Origin: Oxalicibacterium flavum
GTDB lineage: Bacteria > Pseudomonadota > Gammaproteobacteria > Burkholderiales > Burkholderiaceae_D
NCBI RefSeq assembly: GCF_014635065.1
Contig: NZ_BMCG01000001.1
Location: 372,001-436,000, forward strand
Reading direction: 5' to 3'
Length of the DNA: 64,000 nt
The notes beneath the pieces are model-generated. The model had not been told where the DNA came from. It worked only from the letters and a program-made list of their open reading frames with translations, and did no database searches. Of this stretch, positions 16,734-30,998 are shown piece after piece. Position numbers and translations under genes: made by a program. Numbering within the stretch: position 1 is the stretch's first letter; every line of letters starts with the position of its first letter.

Positions 16734-18446
16734 ATGTTGAACAACGTGTCGATCAAGTTTCGCTTGCTGCTCACGATGGGATTCATGGGCGTGATGCTGA
16801 TCGTCGGCGGCGCGATGGGTGTGCTCGGTCTGCAGGAAAGCAACCGCACCACGCAGCAGCTGTACCTGAACCAGATGCCGGCAACCGACAACATCAACGT
16901 CATGCTGACGCGCCTGTTGCAGGCCCGCGCCGCCATCAACCGCGTGGCGATGCTGCCGCACGACGAAGGTGCCGAGGACCAGTTGAAGCGCGCCGAACGC
17001 TTCTATGCAGAATCGGAAGAGTATTGGCAGAAGTATCTGGCTCTGCCTTTCTTCGGCGATACGGAACGCCAGCTCAGCCAGGAAGTGACCGAAAAGCGCC
17101 AGCTCTACCTGAAGGAAGGCAAGGATGAACTGATCGGCGCGCTGCGCGACGGACGGGTGGACGACGCCAACGTCATCCTGCTGCAGAAGATGTCGCCGCT
17201 GTACCAGAACCTCGCAAAGAGCGCCAATGCGCTGGTCGAACTGCAGATGAAGGTAGCAGCCGATGCCTTCAACGAGAATCAGAAGATGTTCACCATCTTC
17301 CGCGCAGTAGCGATCGGCGGCGTGCTGAGCGGCCTGATCGTGGTTGCGATCTGGGCATACTTTCTGATCCGCGCGATCAATCGTCCGCTGACGGAAATGC
17401 TGGAGCACTTCGACGCGATCGCCGACGGCGATCTGACCACGCGCATCGAGGTCAAGTCGAAGAACGAGATGGGACGCCTGCTGCTCGGCCTGCAGAAAAT
17501 GCAGCAGCGCCTGGCCGAAACGGTGGCGCGCGTCCGCGAAAGCAGCCTGTCGATCGGTACCGCGACCACCCAGATCGCCGCCGGCAACCTCGACCTGTCG
17601 AGCCGTACCGAACAGCAGGCGGCTTCGCTTGAAGAAACCGCCTCGTCGATGGAAGAACTGACCTCGACCGTCAAGCAGAATGCCGATAACGCACGCCAGG
17701 CCAATCAGCTCGCGCTGTCCGCATCCGAAGTGGCGGTGCGCGGCGGCACGGTGGTGTCAGAAGTGGTGGATACCATGGGTTCGATCGACGCCTCGGCACG
17801 CAAGATCGTCGATATCATCGGCGTCATCGACGGCATCGCGTTCCAGACCAATATTCTCGCGCTCAACGCAGCGGTGGAAGCAGCACGCGCCGGCGAACAG
17901 GGACGCGGCTTCGCCGTGGTGGCAGCCGAAGTGCGCAGCCTCGCGCAGCGCTCGGCGGCGGCAGCCAAGGAGATCAAGCACCTGATCGACGACTCTGTCC
18001 ACAAGGTCGATCAGGGCAGCAAACTGGTCGCCACCGCCGGCAGCACCATGCAGGAGGTCGTCGACAGCGTGCGTCACGTGACCGACATCATGGGCGAGAT
18101 CATGGCGGCCAGCCAGGAGCAGAGCTCGGGCATCGAACAGGTCAATACCGCCATCAGCCAGATGGATCAGGTCACGCAGCAGAACGCGGCACTGGTCGAG
18201 GAAGCGGCGGCTGCAGCGGCTTCGCTGCAGGAACAGGCAAGCGGGCTGACCTCCGCCGTCAGCATCTTCAGATTGAATGGCGCGGATCAGCAAACGCAAG
18301 TGATCCATCCGAAAACGGTGGCGCGTGCGCTGCCGACGACACCGGCCAAGAAGAAGAGCGCACCGGTTCTTGCCGCCACCGCTGCTCCCGCACTGGCTGC
18401 TGCCGGTGTGGCAGCTGGCGGCGAAGACGACTGGGAACAGTTCTGA
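16734..18446 (+). CDS. Methyl-accepting chemotaxis protein with C-terminal CheR-docking type tail
   Basis: I use the second of two adjacent ATGs because it stands better spaced from GGAGG at 16725; this gives 570 residues. The layout is a membrane segment (about 10-32), a periplasmic four-helix-bundle sensor, a second membrane segment (about 185-208), a HAMP domain, and the signalling domain with the hairpin tip '[41 protein letters not shown]' (given as a recognised pattern, residues about 362-402). It ends in DWEQF, similar to the NWETF pentapeptide that tethers CheR. Encoded CheR and CheB downstream probably act on it. The ligand is unknown. Confidence 0.95.
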   Translation: MLNNVSIKFRLLLTMGFMGVMLIVGGAMGVLGLQESNRTTQQLYLNQMPATDNINVMLTRLLQARAAINRVAMLPHDEGAEDQLKRAERFYAESEEYWQKYLALPFFGDTERQLSQEVTEKRQLYLKEGKDELIGALRDGRVDDANVILLQKMSPLYQNLAKSANALVELQMKVAADAFNENQKMFTIFRAVAIGGVLSGLIVVAIWAYFLIRAINRPLTEMLEHFDAIADGDLTTRIEVKSKNEMGRLLLGLQKMQQRLAETVARVRESSLSIGTATTQIAAGNLDLSSRTEQQAASLEETASSMEELTSTVKQNADNARQANQLALSASEVAVRGGTVVSEVVDTMGSIDASARKIVDIIGVIDGIAFQTNILALNAAVEAARAGEQGRGFAVVAAEVRSLAQRSAAAAKEIKHLIDDSVHKVDQGSKLVATAGSTMQEVVDSVRHVTDIMGEIMAASQEQSSGIEQVNTAISQMDQVTQQNAALVEEAAAAAASLQEQASGLTSAVSIFRLNGADQQTQVIHPKTVARALPTTPAKKKSAPVLAATAAPALAAAGVAAGGEDDWEQF

Positions 18447-18464
18447 GCACCCTGTATTTTTTAC

Positions 18465-18493
18465 AAAAAGACCGCCTTCGGGCGGTTTTTTTA
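18465..18493 (+). terminator. Rho-independent terminator after MCP
   Basis: AAAGACCGCC and GGCGGTTTTT flank a TTCG loop, followed by TT. It separates cheW-mcp from the kinase/CheR/CheB transcript. Confidence 0.85.
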
Positions 18494-18617
18494 TGCGCCG
18501 ATTTACAGGCTCTGCACGTATCGCATTTTTATCCCTGCAAAGCGCCGCGCGGGCGTGTTGAAGCGCCGGGTCTTGGTTTACACTTCGGCGTTTGATCTGC
18601 TCCGGAAGAAGACGACA

Positions 18618-22090
<3,473 letters not shown>

Positions 22091-22091
<1 letters not shown>

Positions 22092-22906
22092 TGCCGAACA
22101 GCGTCGACATCGAGATTCGCCTGCTGATCGAGGCGATCTATCTCAAGTACAGCTACGACTTCCGCAACTATGCGGGCTCGTCGCAGAAACGGCGCGTGCT
22201 GCACGCGCTGACGCATCTCGACTGCGCCACCGTGTCCGAACTGCAGGCGCGCGTGCTGCGCGACCCTGCGGTCTTCATGCAGCTGCTGCAGTTCCTGACG
22301 ATCCCGGTCAGCGAGATGTTCCGCGACCCGGCCTACTTCCTGAGTCTGCGGCAGAAGGTGGTGCCCTTCCTGAAAACCTATCCGTCGCTGAAGATCTGGA
22401 TCGCCGGCTGCAGCACCGGCGAGGAAATCTATTCGATGGCGATCCTGCTCAAGGAAGAAGGATTGCTCGACCGCAGCATCATCTACGCAACCGACATCAA
22501 TCCGGTCTCGCTCGAAAAGGCGCGCAAGGGCGTGTTCCCGCTCGAGAAGATGCGCGCCTATACCGCCAACTACCAGCAGGCCGGCGGCAAGGCCGCGTTC
22601 TCCGACTACTACACGGCCGGTTACGAGGCCGCACTGTTCGACCGCTCGCTGGCCGAGAACATCAGCTTTTCCGACCACAGCCTGGCGACCGACGCCGTGT
22701 TTTCGGAAACGCACCTGATCTGCTGCCGCAACGTGCTGATCTATTTCAACCGCGCGCTGCAGGAACGCGCCTTCGGCCTGTTTCACGAATCGCTGTGCCA
22801 TCGCGGCTTTCTCGGACTCGGCAGCAAGGAGAGCATCGACTTTTCCGACTACGCCACGCGCTTCGAACCGCTCGACAGGGCGCAGCGCATTTACCGCAAG
22901 GTGTAG
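22091..22906 (+). CDS. CheR-type protein-glutamate methyltransferase
   Basis: This 271-residue protein has a small helical CheR_N domain (about 10-65) and an SAM-dependent methyltransferase domain with motif I 'WIAGCSTGEEIYSMAI' and 'ICCRNVLIYFN' near residues 213-223. CheR transfers methyl groups from S-adenosylmethionine to glutamates on chemoreceptors. It is coupled by a 1-nt overlap to the hybrid kinase and is followed after 3 nt by cheB. The MCP upstream carries a plausible CheR-docking tail. Confidence 0.92.
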
Positions 22907-22909
22907 GCC

Positions 22910-23503
22910 ATGGATGACGACATCCCTCTGCCTCGCAAACATATCGATGCCGTAACGGTCGGCGCATCGGCCGGCGGCATCGATGCGCTGCTGAAGATAT
23001 TCGGCGGTCTGCCGCCGGATTTTCAACTTCCGATCATGGTGGTGCTGCATCTGCGCGACGATCGCGACAGTCGGCTGGCCGAGGTATTCCAGCAGCATGT
23101 GCGCATACCGGTGCGTCAGGCCCGCGACAAGGAACCGATCGACGATGGCGTACTCTACTTTGCAGGTCCCGGCTGTCATCTTTCCGTCGAGGAAGATCAT
23201 CGTTTCTCCCTGAGCGGAGAGGACGCGGTGCATTATTCCCGCCCCGCCATCGATCTGCTCATGACGTCGGCAGCCGACGTCTATGGCGAACGTCTGGCGG
23301 GCATCCTGCTGACCGGCGCCAACGAGGACGGCGCCGAAGGCATGGCCAGCATCAAGCAGGCGGGCGGCCTGACCATCGTGCAGGACCCTGCCGAGGCGCA
23401 GGTCGCCGTCATGCCGCAATCCGCGATCCGGCGCTGCGCGCCCGACCATATTCTCCGTCTGAAGCAAATCCGGCAGTGGCTAATCGAACTGGGACAATCC
23501 TGA
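22910..23503 (+). CDS. CheB-type methylesterase lacking a receiver domain
   Basis: This 197-residue protein consists only of the methylesterase domain. The catalytic triad can be placed: Ser20 in 'VGASAGG', His47 in 'VVLHL' and Asp140 in 'GANEDGAEGM'. Classical CheB (about 350 residues) has an N-terminal receiver that inhibits the esterase until phosphorylated; here it is absent. Control must therefore come from a separate partner, for example one of the receivers encoded next to it, or the enzyme is constitutive. The stop overlaps the next start (TGATG). Confidence 0.92.
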   Translation: MDDDIPLPRKHIDAVTVGASAGGIDALLKIFGGLPPDFQLPIMVVLHLRDDRDSRLAEVFQQHVRIPVRQARDKEPIDDGVLYFAGPGCHLSVEEDHRFSLSGEDAVHYSRPAIDLLMTSAADVYGERLAGILLTGANEDGAEGMASIKQAGGLTIVQDPAEAQVAVMPQSAIRRCAPDHILRLKQIRQWLIELGQS

Positions 23504-24681
23504 TGCCTGTACAACACAATACGAAGTTACTGATCGTCGACGATCTGCCGGAAAACCTGCTGGCGCTGAGCGAGATCATCAAGCAGGACGACCGCATCAT
23601 CATGCAGGCGAGTTCGGGCGAGGAAGCGCTCGGTCTGCTGCTCGAGCACGAGTTCGCACTGGCGATCCTCGACGTCACCATGCCCGGCATGGACGGCTTC
23701 GAACTGGCGGAACTGATGCGCAGCACCGAGAAAACGCGCCATGTGCCGATCGTCTTCGTCAGTGCCGCCGGCAAGGAACTCAACTATGCGTTCAAGGGTT
23801 ACGAGACCGGCGCCGTCGACTTCCTGCACAAGCCGCTCGACATTGCTGCCGTGCGCAGCAAGGTCAATGTGTTCGTCTCGCTCTATCAGCAGCGCAACCA
23901 GGTCCGGCACCAGGTCGAGGCGCTCGAGAAGAGCCGGGCCGAACTGCATGCCACCCAGATCGAGCTGCAACGTTCGCTGCGCATGCGCGACGAGTTCATG
24001 TCGATGGTCGCGCACGAGTTGCGCACGCCGCTCAATACGCTGTTCCTCGAAACCCAGATGCGCAAGATGCAACTCGAAAAGGGCCGGCTCGATGCCTTCG
24101 GGGAAGCCCAGCTGCAACGCATGGTCGAACGCGACGACCGGCAGATCAAGAGCATGGTGCGGCTGATCGACGACATGGTCGACGTCTCGCGCATTCGCAG
24201 CGGCAAGCTGTCGATCCGCCCCTCGGAAACCGAACTCTCGGACCTGCTCAAACGCATCGTCAGCGACCTTTCGCATCAGGCCGCCAGCGCCAATTGCGAC
24301 GTCGCGCTGCAAGCCGACACGGTCGCGCATGGCGTATGGGACGAATTCCGCGTCGAACAGATCATCGTCAACCTGCTGACCAATGCCTTCCGCTACGGCA
24401 GCGGCAAACCCGTGGTCGTCACGCTCAAGACCAATCCGCTGCACGCCGAGATTTCGGTGCGGGATCATGGCAACGGCATCACCGCCGCCGATCAGCATCG
24501 CATCTTCGAGCCTTTCGAACGCGCCACCACCAAGGTCGGCTCCGGCCTGGGCCTGGGACTCTACATCGCGCGTCAACTCGCCGAGGCGCATGGCGGCGCG
24601 CTTGGTGTGGAGAGTGTCTATGGCGAAGGCGCCACATTCACCCTGAAGCTGCCCTTTCGCAATGGCCTGAACCGGCGCTGA
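23503..24681 (+). CDS. Receiver-histidine kinase hybrid (REC-HisKA-HATPase), soluble
   Basis: This is a 392-residue cytoplasmic protein with no membrane segment. The N-terminal receiver has phosphoacceptor Asp57 ('LAILDVTMPGMDGFE'). A coiled coil (about 130-160) leads to HisKA with His171 ('[12 protein letters not shown]'), then a HATPase domain with 'GSGLGLGLYIARQLAEAHGG'. Such receiver-first kinases accept a phosphate and then signal on. It closes the four-gene operon that starts at 18618, with overlapping starts throughout, so it probably works with the hybrid kinase in the same relay. Confidence 0.92.
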   Translation: MPVQHNTKLLIVDDLPENLLALSEIIKQDDRIIMQASSGEEALGLLLEHEFALAILDVTMPGMDGFELAELMRSTEKTRHVPIVFVSAAGKELNYAFKGYETGAVDFLHKPLDIAAVRSKVNVFVSLYQQRNQVRHQVEALEKSRAELHATQIELQRSLRMRDEFMSMVAHELRTPLNTLFLETQMRKMQLEKGRLDAFGEAQLQRMVERDDRQIKSMVRLIDDMVDVSRIRSGKLSIRPSETELSDLLKRIVSDLSHQAASANCDVALQADTVAHGVWDEFRVEQIIVNLLTNAFRYGSGKPVVVTLKTNPLHAEISVRDHGNGITAADQHRIFEPFERATTKVGSGLGLGLYIARQLAEAHGGALGVESVYGEGATFTLKLPFRNGLNRR

Positions 24682-24710
24682 CCACGCAAGCCAGACACCG
24701 TTTCACGCGC

Positions 24711-24742
24711 AAAAAAAATGCACCCCGAGGTGCATTTTTTTT
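24711..24742. terminator. Bidirectional terminator between sensor operon and hmp
   Basis: A8-TGCACC and GGTGCA-T8 flank CCGA, so it works for both converging transcripts. Confidence 0.9.
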
Positions 24743-24748
24743 GTTTCG

Positions 24749-25942
24749 TTACAGCAGATGATCGAGCATGTCGGGACCGAACACCTCGCGATGCAAACGC
24801 TGGACAGGCACACCTTCTGCCAGCAGATCGGCCCACTGCTTCTGCATGAAGGGCAACGGTCCGCACATATACACATCCGTGTTTTCCCTGTCCCATTGCG
24901 GCAGCACCTTCAACTGCATGCGTCCGCTGACGACACCTTCGGCCACCGCGCCTTCTTCATAGAACGTGATCGTCTGCAGATTCGGCATGCGTTGCTCGGC
25001 CTGCTCGATATCCTCGCGATGCGCGTGATGGTCGGCACAGCTGGCGGCATGCGCGAAGATGACCTTGCGTTGCGGTGCGACTTCCGCAATGCGCTTGAGC
25101 GCGGAGATCATCGGCGTGATGCCGACGCCGGCCGACAGCAGCACGATCGGCTGATCGCCTTCCACCGCCGGCAGGAAGTCGCCAAACGGCGAGCTTACCG
25201 GCAGGATGCTGCCGACCTGCACATTGTCGTGCAGCCAGTTGGAAACCATGCCGGCCGGCGTTTCGCCGTTGGCCGGCTCGCGCTTGACGGAAATACGCAG
25301 ATGGTCGCCGGCCGGCGCATCCGACAGGCTGTACTGCCGCAACTGGCGCAAGCCGCTCGGCAGGGTTACCGCCACGCTGACATATTGTCCCGGACGGAAT
25401 GCCGGCGCGGCCGAGCCGTCTGCCGGCACCAGCGTAAACGACTTGACCTGCTTGCTCTCTTCCCTGATCTCGGTCACGCGCATGTCGAACAGTTGTCCGG
25501 GCTCGATTCCCGCCTGCTTGTACAGGCGTGCCTCTTCTTCGATGAGCGCATTTGCCAGCAAACCGTAGGCTTCGGCCCAGGCCGCGATCAGTTCCGGCGT
25601 GGCGGCATCGCCCAGCACTTCCTTGATGGCTTCGAGCAGATGCTTGCCGACGATCGGATAATGCTCGGCCTTGATGCCCAGCGACACATGCTTGTGCACG
25701 ATGCGCGAGATCACGGGCGCCAGCGCAGCCGCGTTGTCGATGTTGGCGGCATAGGCAAAGACTGCCGAAGCAAGCGACTGCTGCTGAGAACCGTTGGCCT
25801 GGTTGCCGGCATTGAAGATATTGTTCAGTTCAGGGTGCGCGGCGAACATCGCCTTGTAAAACGTCTTGGTGATGGTCAATCCATGTTCACGAAGAACCGG
25901 GACGCTGGCATCGATGTAGGGACGAGATGCGGCTGACAACAT
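24749..25942 (-). CDS. hmp: Flavohaemoprotein, nitric oxide dioxygenase
   Basis: The start at 25942 has AAAGGAGCAATC before it; the product is 397 residues, the usual Hmp length. It oxidises nitric oxide to nitrate with O2 and NAD(P)H. The globin domain (about 1-140) has Tyr29, Gln53 and the proximal His85 ('KHVSLGI'). The FAD domain has 'RQYSLSDAP', and the NAD domain occupies the C-terminal third, ending near 'EVFGPDMLDHL'. A palindromic NsrR-type site lies 17 nt upstream of the start and nsrR is the next gene upstream, which supports NO-induced expression. Confidence 0.96.
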   Translation of the reverse strand: MLSAASRPYIDASVPVLREHGLTITKTFYKAMFAAHPELNNIFNAGNQANGSQQQSLASAVFAYAANIDNAAALAPVISRIVHKHVSLGIKAEHYPIVGKHLLEAIKEVLGDAATPELIAAWAEAYGLLANALIEEEARLYKQAGIEPGQLFDMRVTEIREESKQVKSFTLVPADGSAAPAFRPGQYVSVAVTLPSGLRQLRQYSLSDAPAGDHLRISVKREPANGETPAGMVSNWLHDNVQVGSILPVSSPFGDFLPAVEGDQPIVLLSAGVGITPMISALKRIAEVAPQRKVIFAHAASCADHHAHREDIEQAEQRMPNLQTITFYEEGAVAEGVVSGRMQLKVLPQWDRENTDVYMCGPLPFMQKQWADLLAEGVPVQRLHREVFGPDMLDHLL

Positions 25943-25958
25943 GATTGCTCCTTTGAAT

Positions 25959-25980
25959 ACTTGCATAAAATATGCAACTT
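25959..25980 (-). promoter_or_regulatory. NsrR-type operator upstream of hmp
   Basis: The centre is a perfect inverted repeat, TTGCATA-AAA-TATGCAA. Seventeen of 22 positions match the site before nsrR at 26524-26545. Confidence 0.7.
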
Positions 25981-25990
25981 TTAAACCATC

Positions 25991-26014
25991 AAAAAAGCCC
26001 TTGCGGGCTTACCC
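25991..26014 (-). terminator. Terminator after nsrR (minus strand)
   Basis: On the minus strand AAGCCC-GCAA-GGGCTT is followed by TTTT. It lies between nsrR and the hmp operator. Confidence 0.75.
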
Positions 26015-26030
26015 TTCTGCTTGCAGATTT

Positions 26031-26489
26031 CTAGGCGGCGACAGCGCGATCGGCCAGAAAACGCTTGTGCATGCGGACGATATGTTCACCGGTGTTGCCG
26101 GCGACCACTTCGGCCAGTGTGTAGGAATCCATCGCCCGGTAGAACGCCTCGACGCCTTCGCGCAAAACATGGCGCAAGCGGCAATCTCCCGACAGGCGGC
26201 AACCGATTCCTTCGCAGTCAACGACTTCATCATCCCCTTCGAGCACGCGCAGCACACTGCCGATCTTGAGTGAAGCCGGATCGATCGCAATACGAATGCC
26301 GCCGTTGCGGCCGCGCATGGCATCGATCCACCCCATCTTGGCCAGCGCACCCACTACCTTGACCAGATGATTGTGCGGCACGTCGAACTGCTGCGCCACC
26401 TCGGCCACGGTGACGGAAGATGCGCGCGGTTCCTTTGCCAGATACATCAGCACACGCAATCCGATATCCGAAAACCGGGTCAATCTCAT
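26031..26489 (-). CDS. nsrR: NO-sensing Rrf2-family repressor NsrR
   Basis: The start at 26489 (MRLTRFSDIG) gives 152 residues, with AGAGGA upstream. The winged helix contains 'VTVAEVAQQFDVPHNHLVKVV'. Three cysteines that hold the iron-sulfur cluster are at 92, 97 and 103 ('CEGIGCRLSGDC'). NsrR releases DNA when nitric oxide damages its cluster. It is upstream of hmp on the same strand but separated by a terminator and its own operator, so hmp is a target rather than an operon partner. The operator before nsrR suggests autoregulation. Confidence 0.93.
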   Translation of the reverse strand: MRLTRFSDIGLRVLMYLAKEPRASSVTVAEVAQQFDVPHNHLVKVVGALAKMGWIDAMRGRNGGIRIAIDPASLKIGSVLRVLEGDDEVVDCEGIGCRLSGDCRLRHVLREGVEAFYRAMDSYTLAEVVAGNTGEHIVRMHKRFLADRAVAA

Positions 26490-26523
26490 GGATTCATCCT
26501 CTTGACACAAACGATTGTATTAA

Positions 26524-26545
26524 ACATGCATATTAAGTGCAACTT
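26524..26545 (-). promoter_or_regulatory. NsrR-type operator upstream of nsrR
   Basis: The half-sites ATGCAT and TGCAAC face each other with the same spacing as in the hmp site. It lies 35 nt upstream of the nsrR start. Confidence 0.6.
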
Positions 26546-26669
26546 ATATTTCCGGCGATGTTGCAGGCGCGCACCCGCAAATCGATTCCAGCAAACCGCG
26601 CCATTCCGGCCATTTCGGGCTAGAATCGCTGCATAACCAGAGGCCCCAAGGCCGCACAAAGGAGACAAC

Positions 26670-26927
26670 ATGCTGCTGAGCCTGATCGGACTTTTCGTCG
26701 TCTATGCGATTTCGCATTATCTGATCACGATCAATCGGCGCGATCTGTTCGCCACCATCCTTGTCATCGGCCTGCCCTTTGTCGGACTCTACTATCTCGG
26801 CTGGATGTCGCTGCTCTACTGCCTGGCAGGCGCCTATCTGGGCACCAAGGCCGGCCTGAAGAAGCTGCAACGCACCAAAACCCTGCGCACTTCCTTTTAC
26901 ACGGAAGACGAAGAAGCCGGAAAATAA
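26670..26927 (+). CDS. Small hypothetical inner-membrane protein
   Basis: This 85-residue protein has AAGGAGACAAC before its ATG, a very good ribosome binding site. Three hydrophobic stretches (about 1-17, 26-45 and 47-60) are followed by a charged tail (KKLQRTK...YTEDEEAGK). No family was recognised. It stands alone between nsrR (divergent) and a long gap before the nucleotidase gene. Confidence 0.7.
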   Translation: MLLSLIGLFVVYAISHYLITINRRDLFATILVIGLPFVGLYYLGWMSLLYCLAGAYLGTKAGLKKLQRTKTLRTSFYTEDEEAGK

Positions 26928-27328
26928 CCGGACCGCAACATTCGGCGAGATCGCAACTCCCACGCTGCCTGCATACGCCCAGCTCATCCGATTCTGCCGC
27001 AATGGGTTTTCATCATACCCGCTGTGGCGGACATCCGTTGCCACGGCACTCAAATACCCGCTTCCGCATTGCCTGCCGCCTCATCCGTCCAGGCAGCCGC
27101 CTTCATTCTTCAAGCAAGAAATCTGCCATGCCACCCAATTCGGGGCTTTATCCATACTGACGAAATGGACAACAGGCCCAAGATAAGGCCACATCCTGCC
27201 GCAACATTCATTCGGCTGACGCGCATGCGCAGAATCATCCTCCCACCGCACGTGATGGCCGCGACACGGCCGATGCCTGAAGAGCGTCTATAATTTCCAA
27301 CTTACGTTTCTCCTTATAAAGCCATTCC
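26928..27328. other. Intergenic region before the 5'-nucleotidase gene
   Basis: In these 401 bp I see no supportable gene and no clear terminator for the membrane-protein gene. A perfect TATAAT at 27289-27294 is a candidate -10 element 35 nt before the nucleotidase start, without a good -35 hexamer. A small GC-rich hairpin (GGCCG-CGACA-CGGCC) is at 27257-27271. Confidence 0.5.
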
Positions 27329-28264
27329 ATGCCCTTCTCGCTCGACCGCCTGCTCGTCGTCGGTATTTCCTCCCGTGCCCTGTTCGATCTCGAAGCGGAG
27401 GAAACGATTTTCCGCACCCAGGGACTGGAAGCCTATCGCAAGCACCAGATCGACAACGAGAACGAAATCCTCAAGCTCGGCGGCGGCTTCGCGCTGGTGC
27501 GCGCGCTGCTCAAGCTCAATGCGCTCGATCCCGAGCAACGGCTGGTGGAAGTGGTGGTCATGTCGCGCAATTCGAGCGAGACCTCGCTGCGCATCTTCAA
27601 CTCGATCAAGCATTACGACCTCGACATCACGCGTGCCGTGCTGTCGGGCGGCGCCTCGCTGACGCCCTACTTGCGGGCATTCAACGTCAGCCTGTTCCTG
27701 TCACTGCACGAGGACGACGTGCAAGCCGCGATCGACTCCGGCACCGCCGCTGCGCTGCTGTACCAGAAGCCGGCCAGCGCCTTCGAGGAACTCGACCAGA
27801 TCCGCATCGCCTTCGACGGCGACGCCGTGATCTTCTCCGACGAATCGGAGCGCATTTATCAAAGTCAGGGCATCGAGGCGTTCGAGAACCACGAGCGCGA
27901 GAATGCGCTCAAGCCGCTGCCCGAAGGTCCGTTCGCGCGGCTGCTGAAGGCGATCTCCTTCATCCAGCACAACTTCCGCCAGGCCGGTGTGCAGAAGCCG
28001 CCGATCCGCACCGCGCTCGTCACGGCGCGCTCCTCGCCGGCGCACGAGCGCGTGATCCGCACGCTGCGCGCATGGGACATCATCATCGACGAAACCTTCT
28101 TCATGGGCGGCGTCGCCAAGTCGGACGTGCTGGCCGCCTTCAAGCCGCACATGTTCTTCGACGATCAGCCGGCGCACTGCGATCGTGCATCCTCGCTGGT
28201 GCAGACCGGGCGCGTCCCGCTGCGGGGAGAGGTGACGACGCTCAAGGATTTGCCGATGCCGTAA
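27329..28264 (+). CDS. 5'-nucleotidase (PF06189 type)
   Basis: This 311-residue protein matches the bacterial family related to cytosolic 5'-nucleotidase I, which releases phosphate from nucleoside monophosphates. Visible features are 'LLVVGISSRALFDLEAE' at the N-terminus, 'VVVMSRNSSETSLRIFNSI', 'AFDGDAVIFSDESE' (acidic metal/nucleophile region of a HAD-like fold) and 'KPHMFFDDQPAHC' near the end. It is probably monocistronic and ends before a strong terminator. Substrate preference cannot be read from the sequence. Confidence 0.85.
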   Translation: MPFSLDRLLVVGISSRALFDLEAEETIFRTQGLEAYRKHQIDNENEILKLGGGFALVRALLKLNALDPEQRLVEVVVMSRNSSETSLRIFNSIKHYDLDITRAVLSGGASLTPYLRAFNVSLFLSLHEDDVQAAIDSGTAAALLYQKPASAFEELDQIRIAFDGDAVIFSDESERIYQSQGIEAFENHERENALKPLPEGPFARLLKAISFIQHNFRQAGVQKPPIRTALVTARSSPAHERVIRTLRAWDIIIDETFFMGGVAKSDVLAAFKPHMFFDDQPAHCDRASSLVQTGRVPLRGEVTTLKDLPMP

Positions 28265-28282
28265 ACGATGCGCAGATCATGC

Positions 28283-28318
28283 AAAAAAGCCGCTGCCCAA
28301 CAGGACAGCGGCTTTTTT
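28283..28318. terminator. Bidirectional terminator, nucleotidase / maeB
   Basis: AAAAAAGCCGCTG and CAGCGGCTTTTTT form a long A/T-flanked stem for converging genes. Confidence 0.9.
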
Positions 28319-28333
28319 GTTGTGCGACTGGAA

Positions 28334-30652
<2,319 letters not shown>

Positions 30653-30823
30653 CGGTCCAACCCTTTCTTGTCTTTATAAAATGGCGCAATTCATTCTAGC
30701 AGAGGCCACCATCGCCGATTTCGGCCCCGGTCCATCATTTCACGGCTTGCTTGCTGCTGCCTGACAAACCACGCCGTCCAGCCGCCATCATTGATCGATA
30801 ATATGCATATCAACAGCATGATT

Positions 30824-30846
30824 ATTGATAGGTAGTCGATTACAAT
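30824..30846 (+). promoter_or_regulatory. Candidate LysR/OxyR-type site
   Basis: An imperfect dyad with outer arms ATTG and CAAT contains GATAGGTAGTCGAT, reminiscent of OxyR-type targets. It lies about 150 nt upstream of the rubredoxin-reductase-like gene. No regulator is nearby. Confidence 0.3.
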
Positions 30847-30910
30847 CCTGCGCACCATGTCGATCCGCCCCGCTTCCCGCGCGCGGATCGCGGCAACGAA
30901 AAGACCCCAC

Positions 30911-30934
30911 GGTCAAGCCCTGCAGGACTTGACC
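30911..30934. repeat. 24-bp near-perfect palindrome
   Basis: The arms GGTCAAG and CTTGACC surround CCTGCAGG with a single mismatch pair between them. It is followed closely by a GC-rich stem. No second copy was seen in the window. Confidence 0.6.
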
Positions 30935-30998
30935 GCCCCCCCAGGGGACGCTTTTTTCCTTGGGGCGGCCCAGCGACAAAGAACGGAGAAGAAAGAGC

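Larger units (their letters stand above)
30653..30998. other. Intergenic region with palindromes before the flavoprotein gene
   Basis: No gene was supported in these 346 bp. They hold a perfect ATATGCATAT (30801-30810), a LysR/OxyR-like ATTG...CAAT site (30824-30846), a 24-bp near-perfect palindrome (30911-30934), and a GC-rich hairpin CCGCCCC...GGGGCGG at about 30933-30968. Confidence 0.6.
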
